DNA from: Hydractinia symbiolongicarpus
Taxonomy: Eukaryota > Cnidaria > Hydrozoa > Anthoathecata > Hydractiniidae
Assembly (NCBI RefSeq): GCF_029227915.1
Contig: NC_079882.1
Span: forward strand, 21,767,001-21,831,000
Length of the DNA: 64,000 nucleotides
Reading direction: 5' to 3'
The notes beneath the pieces were generated by a model. The model had not been told where the DNA came from, made no database searches, and saw only the letters and a program-made list of their open reading frames with translations. The translations under genes were made by a program, and so were the position numbers. Shown here piece after piece: positions 57,301 to 64,000 of this stretch (its first letter is position 1; each line of letters opens with the position of its first letter).

Positions 57301-60300
57301 ATTTCCAATGCAAATCATAACCAATCGAAATTCAACCAACTTGTCAGATTATCTTAATAGATGGGAAAAACATCAACACCATTTGACAAGTTGACATTTT
57401 AAGGTTCTGTAACAAATTTATTTCCTTCTTTTAAATTTTACTTTAAAAAATTCAAATTGTATAAGGAGAAGTTATTTGTTCTATAAATAATTTTGGCTTT
57501 CAAATTTCTATACTAAAAACGATTTATTTCTATATCAATTGCTCTGTGAATATCAGTTTCAATTTTACATGTTGTCATTCTGATATTGACATGCTTTCTT
57601 TGTTTTTTTCGTTAGAGTTGAGCTGAGACTGAAGAAAAGCTGAAATATGTTTTTCTAGTGTTTTAAAAATATGTTTTTATTTGTTTCTTTGTTTAGCTTT
57701 TGTTTGTTTTTGATTGTTTTGTTACTTCATTATTACTAGTTGTGTTGTATTCACGTTACACCATCTAACTTTTGCTTTACCATTTTAAAGTTATTATATA
57801 AATCTAAAGTTTCAAATTCCCAACTTTTTTTAAACTACCAAAAATTACACAAAATTCTTTTTCTTCTACAGCAATTTAGAACCTGCAAGAAGTCTAATTC
57901 CATAGGTATTGTAATAAAAATTAATTTTATAAATCTTTTTAACTTTACAACTTGTAAACAACATGTTGTCAATAGTCGAACTAACACAATCTTAAATGAA
58001 CTCCCCCTTCCAGGCCATGAACAAAAAAGAACTCTCATGATTTTTTAAAATTCTTTTTTGCTTTAGTTTTGAGTAAGTAAAAGTTACTGCCACAGAATCG
58101 CAAAAAATATTTCTGGTTAATAAATGGTCTTGAATATCCATCTCCCCCCAGGGTGTCATTTTTGGGTAAACACAAGGTCTTTCACTATAATTTTCGAAAT
58201 ATTTCAAGGTTACTATGCACACACACAAGTAAATAAGTAGTTACACAATAAGGTAATGTAAAAATACCCAAACAGGCAGTGCTGAACATTTAAATATTTT
58301 TTTAAGTTATTTTAAAATTGCAAACACAACATCTAAGTACAAAGCAATACTTCTTAACCAGACAAAAGTATTTTTGAAAACATTCACATTTAAATGTTTT
58401 TACGTTTTTTCTTTAGAGAATGTCAAATGTCAAAGGTTTTTACGATCACCTACCCTTATTTTAAGGTACTCAAATTCACATAGTCTAATTTCAAGGTTTT
58501 TATGTTCATTCAGTCTGATTTCAAGGTTTTCATGTTCACATAGTCTGATTTCAAGGTTTTCAAGTTCACCTAGTCCCTTTTCAAGGTTCTCAAATCCACC
58601 TAATCTGATTTAAGGTTTTCCAGTTCACCTAGGGTAAATAATAAATCAAGAAAATTTTTTTAAATTAAACCTTTTATGGTATGCTGAAGATTAGCTTAAA
58701 GAAATTTGCTAAATTTTCATTTTCACTTTCAGTGGATGTTTGTCTTAGTAAGATTTGCTTCTGTTTAGTGATACAATAATTTACATATGAAAGAAATATG
58801 GTACTTTCACTTTTCATTTAAAAAAAACTCCAGGAAAAAATTCTTTATCAATGTGGTGTTAAAATGAAGTACTTACCAGAATCATATGGTCTAGGAATAG
58901 GAGGTGGTTTTCTTCCATGGTTAAAATATGGTGTATTTATTAACCCATCACTGACTCTCCTGCTACCATTTCTAATTCTAATATCTGGATCAAATCCATT
59001 ACTTTGTGTCAGCACATCTTCTGCAGAAGGCCGTCTTTTATTTGAATAGTCAATAGCAGCATATAAATCCTGAACATTCGTATTTGTGGCAGGTTTTGTA
59101 ATTACAACAGAATCATAACCCATAGACTGGTAGTCTTTTTTTTGCGTATCTTTGTCCAACACTGCATACAAATCCCCACCTGTTTCAATATGTTGAGTTG
59201 AGGTGTTACAAGTTAAACCTTCAGCTGGCTTACCATCTTGTATGGGAGTCGTAATTGCACCTGTAATACCAACAGCCATTGGTCTTAAACTGACACGTGT
59301 GTAACTATATGCACCTTGCGGAGGTTTACCAACAATTTTTGTCCTATCATTAATCGGTGTACTAAAAGCTCCAGATTCTCTAACATTCATAGGTCGAAAC
59401 TCAAGGTCGGCATAACTATAACTGTTTTCAACAGACGGCACTGGTGGAAGTGCCTTAGATGGAGGGCTTAAATCAATTAAATTGCCCTCCATTACATCAT
59501 TATGTTTGTCGATTGATTGTATTTTGTTGAAAGTGAAGACAGGATTTTTTGATTTGTTTGATGACGAATACAAGGAATCATCAGACACTATAAAAAGGTT
59601 TCGACTTATTAAAAAAAAACGCATTAAGAATCACTACTATTACTTCTTGATTTTGCAAATTTTTAATTTGACTATTTTTTAAATTAATTTATCAGCATTT
59701 ATGCATGATGAATGAATATAATAAAAAGCTTTCGTATAGATAAAAAATTATTTACCTGCAGTCTTTAAACTTGTCAATGATGCTCTTTGACTCTTACTGG
59801 GACAGCTCTACGTAAAAGTAAACAAAAGTAACTGAGAAGCTTTAAGAAAACAAAAAAAATACTTAATGCAGTTAAAATTAGATGAGAAAAAATAACAAAG
59901 TTCCAGTTACGTTGTTTAAAATTCTACTCTGTCACCCTACATCAAAAAAAGTTTCCACTTATTCTTAATAACACAAATTGTGGTTTCTAATTATTCTTGA
60001 ATTACCAATGCTCCTACTTAAAACTCTTTATTATTATTTTGGCACTCCTGTGGTACAATAAAACAATATATTAAGGGCTAGAACAAATATAAGCATAAAA
60101 AATCACAACATATTGAACACAGGAAATAAACTTCCCCGAAATAAATAGTATAGTATATGGTTTAGGTAAGTGTGTAGAGATAAGTTAAACATAGAATTTT
60201 ATAAAACAAATATAGAAGTTAAAAAGCTAGGCGTAACTTTTAAAGAAATAAGCAGATTAAATGTCACGTTAAGAAAACAACCATTTTTAGTCAACTCTTA

Positions 60301-61755
60301 CAATGAACTTTATTCCTGCAAGACACTAAACAGCACTGAATAGATAGAAATTAATTTCATATAATATACATGATATATTGAATGTTTAAAGGAAGTTTCA
60401 TGAAACAGTAAAGGTATTTTAAATTACAGTGTTATATAAAAAAAATGATGTCTAAGTCAGGTAACGACCTGATAACTCTTAGTTATCAAGCATTTTCAAG
60501 GCATTGAGATTGCTATCTGAAACTGAAACAGAAAAACATTACTTAATTTTTTAACATTAAAATATAAGTTCTGGTCTGCTCTTGATCTCAAAAAATGAAA
60601 ACAAGATTATAATATAGTCCTCAGTTACTCATACCTTTTTCTTGTACACTTTTTCCCTACCCATTATCCAACAAACAAATTAGAAAGTAAAAGTCAAAAA
60701 TATGCACTTTTAAGAAGAAAAGTTCACACATGACATTTTTTTTGTTTATGACGTCAATATCTAACAAAAAAGATTTTCTGTCAGTAAAGTCAATATTGTT
60801 TTAGCGTGAAGTTCTTTCAGAACAAATGCTTGATAAAAAAGGTGAGGAAGTCATTTAAAAATTTAAAAACTGAACAAAGATATGGAAATAAAGCAACAAA
60901 GGTAAAAAACCAAAAAATTTCGAACAGGGGGGTGAATGTTCTAACAGTAGGTCATGGGGACATTCCCACATCAAGTTGTTATCACATGATAGGATGTTTT
61001 GCAAGAAAGAACAAATTTTTAAAGCTTGCTTATCTCTTACTTATTAGTAAAACAAATATCTGTGACCTTAAAGGGAAATAACATACATCAGTATTGTTTT
61101 GAGGATCTTGAACTTATTTAGTAAAAGGATTAACAGTGCTAAAAATAAATGCGTACTAAAAGTAAAGTATAGCAGTGGTAAAAAGTCTGAATCTGAAATT
61201 ATGCACCAACTGAAGTAGTGCTATATTATCTTCCACAAATACATTTTCAGGATGGCAAAAACTGACACTGCTTTACACAAATTTTTCTAGTTACTTGAAT
61301 GTTTTCTTACCAAAAGAAGAGATGTTGTGATAAAAAGAAAAACACATTTCTTCATAGAAAATTGATTAAATGAAACTTGTTTAGATTTTTTCAAGACTTT
61401 TGCTTACCTTTCTCTTCTCATTAAACGCATCAATACCAACTTGATTTACTTTTTTTCTGAAAACAACATCTTTTTTATATGCATCAGTAATAACAGTGGT
61501 CGAAGATATTTTTCGTTTCGACTGAAGTTGCTTCAAAGTTGAAGATTTTGTTGATGGTTGTGAGAGCTTTGTCTTATGCTTGTTTTTTGTGTTCTGGTCT
61601 TCAACTGATGTTGAGTGTTTTGAGGATTTCTAAGGCATAAAATGTAATATAAAAAAGTCATATAATGTAAACATGGATGTGGGTCTTGAATCTAATAAAA
61701 CAAATAATTATATATGATAAGTATTGTACTTTCTTACCCTCTCCTGTGAAACCAT
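51376..61755 (-). CDS. APBB: FE65-family adaptor with WW and three PTB domains
   Basis: A cytoplasmic adaptor; FE65 proteins bind the NPxY tail of APP-type receptors through PTB2. Exons in transcript order: 61755-61738, 61629-61408, 59807-59756, 59587-58877, 56099-55528, 54869-54772, 54679-54643, 54491-54336, 54254-54127, 54036-53831, 53623-53531, 53444-53329, 53247-53180, 52857-52749, 52638-52498, 52407-52339, 52261-52130, 52026-51890, 51774-51699, 51420-51376; 3186 nt, about 1061 aa, all phases fit. WW (about 488-523): LPEGWQEVSDGPETYYWHIW. PTB1 (about 571-708): FPVHSMGWMDVDEEYMGPK to RDFAYIARDQSTGKHRCHMF. PTB2 (about 745-862): CFTAKYVGSTEVSKSSG, MEHRVRFISFLGVAHDE, SFVCHVFFCAPHAG. A third PTB follows (about 950-1061): EHLVKYFGSVAVDIGTG to GKYTCHVFQEYK. 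The N-terminal third is disordered with proline motifs. The start at 61755 is provisional; further 5' exons are possible. Confidence 0.92.
58432..58632. repeat. 33-bp minisatellite, about six units
   Basis: Units of the form gatttcaaggttttcatgtt plus cacatagtct repeat about six times with point differences, in the large APBB intron between the exons ending at 58877 and starting at 56099. A repeating 11-residue open frame is only a consequence of the 33-bp period. Confidence 0.88.
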
Positions 61756-64000
61756 ATCAGAAAAACTTCAAAAAATGGGGAAAAAGCAAATAAGAAGCAA
61801 TTCAAAAAACACACATAAAATAAAGGTGTGTTTAGTAAAACAATATTTTTTGTTTTGGCTGTAACAAAATGACTGCAGCTAAAAAACCCACGGTGTTCAT
61901 AAAAAATTAAAAATTGATAAAAACCAGCTGCTTTATCCTTTCACAGAAAGAAAAGGCTTATATTATAATGGAGTGCTAGATATAAAAATGATAAAGATGA
62001 TAAAAAAAACTGTACAGACGTGTCTAAGAATTGTTGAAAAGTATTGTGGAGGACTTACAGTTGGAAGAAAGGATTACCTTGCTTCTAGTGCCAGATAATT
62101 TTCTAAATGCAAATATCTAACTGCATTTTTTTTATTTTATATAAAAATTTTCAAGACAGAGGAAAACAGTGAGTGGATAGTACAAAGAGAAGATCAATTA
62201 TTTCAAACTGTTATATTTTATAACAAAAAGTTGATATAAGATGTTCTTGGGAACATTTTTTAATCTATTTCCCCCCATTTTCTTATATTTAGAATGCATT
62301 GTCAACTAATAAAGAAATAAAAATAAAAAAGCAATTTTGGAAGCATATAGTATAAAATGAATGCACACAAAGAAAATGTTATAAATCATAATTCAAAATA
62401 AACTTAACAAAGAGAAATAACATTCCATGACAAAGAACTCTATGTGTCTGTTTTATTTTTTTTCAAAAAAAAAATAAAGAAAGCAATGAGTTTTTAGAAA
62501 AACTTTTGTTTGCCAGATTTGCTGTGAAATGTAAACAAAAGGATATGATTAGATGCATATGTTTTGTTACTACCAAACCTAGTGCCCATACCTCAATAAT
62601 ATTTGATATCTTGTTTTACATACTTTTGGAGCAGCAATAGAGATCTAACAAGCAATTGGTCTTTGAGATAAAAGAGACATACTGGAATGGTCAATAAAAA
62701 ATATAAAATTATTTTCTTGATTAACCCTTCCTTTATGTTTCTCTATAAATCAAAAATGGGCAGGTGGGCTTATCAGCCACATGTACCATAGGTACCATTA
62801 CCACATTAATCAGCAAAACATTATCACAATATTTTTTTAAAAAAATTAACGCACAGCATATTCAGTATTCTGAAAATTTTCATCTATGCAGTCTACACTT
62901 CTTTAACACTTTTGCTAAAAAAGTTTGGCAACCAACAGATTGTAAAATCATAAAAAATATCAAGGAATGTACTACAAATATAGGTAGTTAGCAATAAAGG
63001 GGAATAATATGTAAAAAACATATATATACCATATTTTTTGAATAAAACAGTTATAAAATAAAACAATAAATAATAAATATAAAGCATACATAGCACCAAA
63101 CTTTCTTCAATGTGTAAAAAAATTATTAAATATTTGTTAAATTTTAGGGCTTTTAGAAAATGTGCCCTTAAACGTGACAAAAATCATTATTTAGCAAACT
63201 AAAAAAAAAAATCACCTGGCAAATGATCTGCTTGCCATTCAAGCAAATCAGATAAACACAGCTTATTCCCAAGATGATATGATTACAAGAACGTTTTTCT
63301 TATTGCATATCCAGGGTAAAAAAACAGCATATCTCAAGATAATAAAAAACCGATAAAATTGGTTGATTTGTCCTCCAACATTATTTTTAATAACTCATTC
63401 TTGCTATGTTGCATAGCAATGATAGTGATCTTTTATGTTTATCTATTAGACACCTCCCTGCTAAATTCTTAGGGCCAATACGTCCTAGAGCCTTAATTCT
63501 TGACTATTATTCTAAACTTTGCCTTAAATGTCTATTAAATCCTCATATTTGGCAAGATTGATTAATCCTTTTAATAATTTATTATCCCTTTTTACGTGGT
63601 TAGCCCAATCACCAATTTATTAGGTCTCTACCTAAAAATCAGACAAAATCGAAATTAAGATCAAGGTTCTGAATGGGGTGTTATGGTACTGGAGCAGGGC
63701 ACATGCTACTTTGTCAGTGTAACAAAACCACACATTGTGTTCTTCAAAATGACTTTACTTAATACAATTTTTCCATTAGATCTAGGGATATTCTGCTGAT
63801 AATAACTTTGGTAGATCCCCAATGCCTTGAGAAACAATTGGAAATTAGACAATACAAAATGGTCACTTTACAGAAAGCAACTAAAGGTAAAGGTACAATT
63901 GGGGTTGTTTCAAACCAAGCTGTCAATAACGGTCAGATACAAAAACTCTTTATATTCAAAGTAGTCCAAGTTAGTCAAGGTAGTAAATGTAGTTCAAGGC
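61756..64000. other. Upstream of the provisional APBB start
   Basis: AT-rich sequence with no exon or repeat that I can name. It may contain the APBB promoter and 5' UTR exons, or further coding exons. The sequence before the ATG at 61755 contains an acceptor-like cccattttttgaag, so the first listed exon could be internal. Near 63960-64000 a short direct repeat (agtccaagttagtcaagg / agtaaatgtagttcaagg) reaches the window edge. Confidence 0.4.

Overview
The window is nuclear DNA from an animal: AT-rich, with short coding exons, GT-AG introns and many transposon remnants. No bacterial, plasmid or viral gene organisation is visible. Protein sequences and intron positions are close to vertebrate orthologues, while the repeat families look invertebrate. 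A cnidarian, perhaps a hydrozoan, is my best guess, but nothing in the sequence proves it.

Gene order, with each gene assembled exon by exon from splice signals, codon phase and family similarity: (1) 674-10445 +, TBC1D19, a Rab-GAP-like TBC protein whose first exons were not found; (2) 12007-18402 +, a complete 8-exon inhibitory G-protein alpha subunit (GNAI, 354 aa); (3) 20046-20197 +, an unassigned 3'-terminal-type exon; (4) 21270-24055 -, the multipass membrane protein TMEM185 (342 aa); (5) 24761-36486 -, a large protein (about 1522 aa) joining an N-terminal chromodomain-like module to about 19 C2H2 zinc fingers; (6) 44337-44540 +, RPB10/POLR2L, intact in one exon; (7) 44521-48253 +, the formylglycine-generating enzyme SUMF1, whose only phase-compatible start lies inside the last codons of RPB10 in another frame; (8) 49376-50176 +, an intronless, divergent 7TM receptor; (9) 51376-61755 -, an FE65/APBB-family adaptor (about 1061 aa) with one WW and three PTB domains, one PTB more than the usual FE65 layout.

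The 7.8 kb between the chromodomain/zinc-finger gene and RPB10 is a repeat cluster: two decayed LINEs, two tRNA-derived SINE copies, a hAT-like non-autonomous element built around a 53-bp minisatellite, and another inverted-repeat-flanked minisatellite. Smaller LINE pieces and hairpins lie in introns.

Most genes are unrelated housekeeping or signalling genes. The exception is RPB10-SUMF1, where one exon appears to serve two proteins in two frames. The best leads are that dual-coding exon, the three-PTB FE65 protein and the chromodomain/zinc-finger fusion. All splice models are hand-made and have no transcript support.
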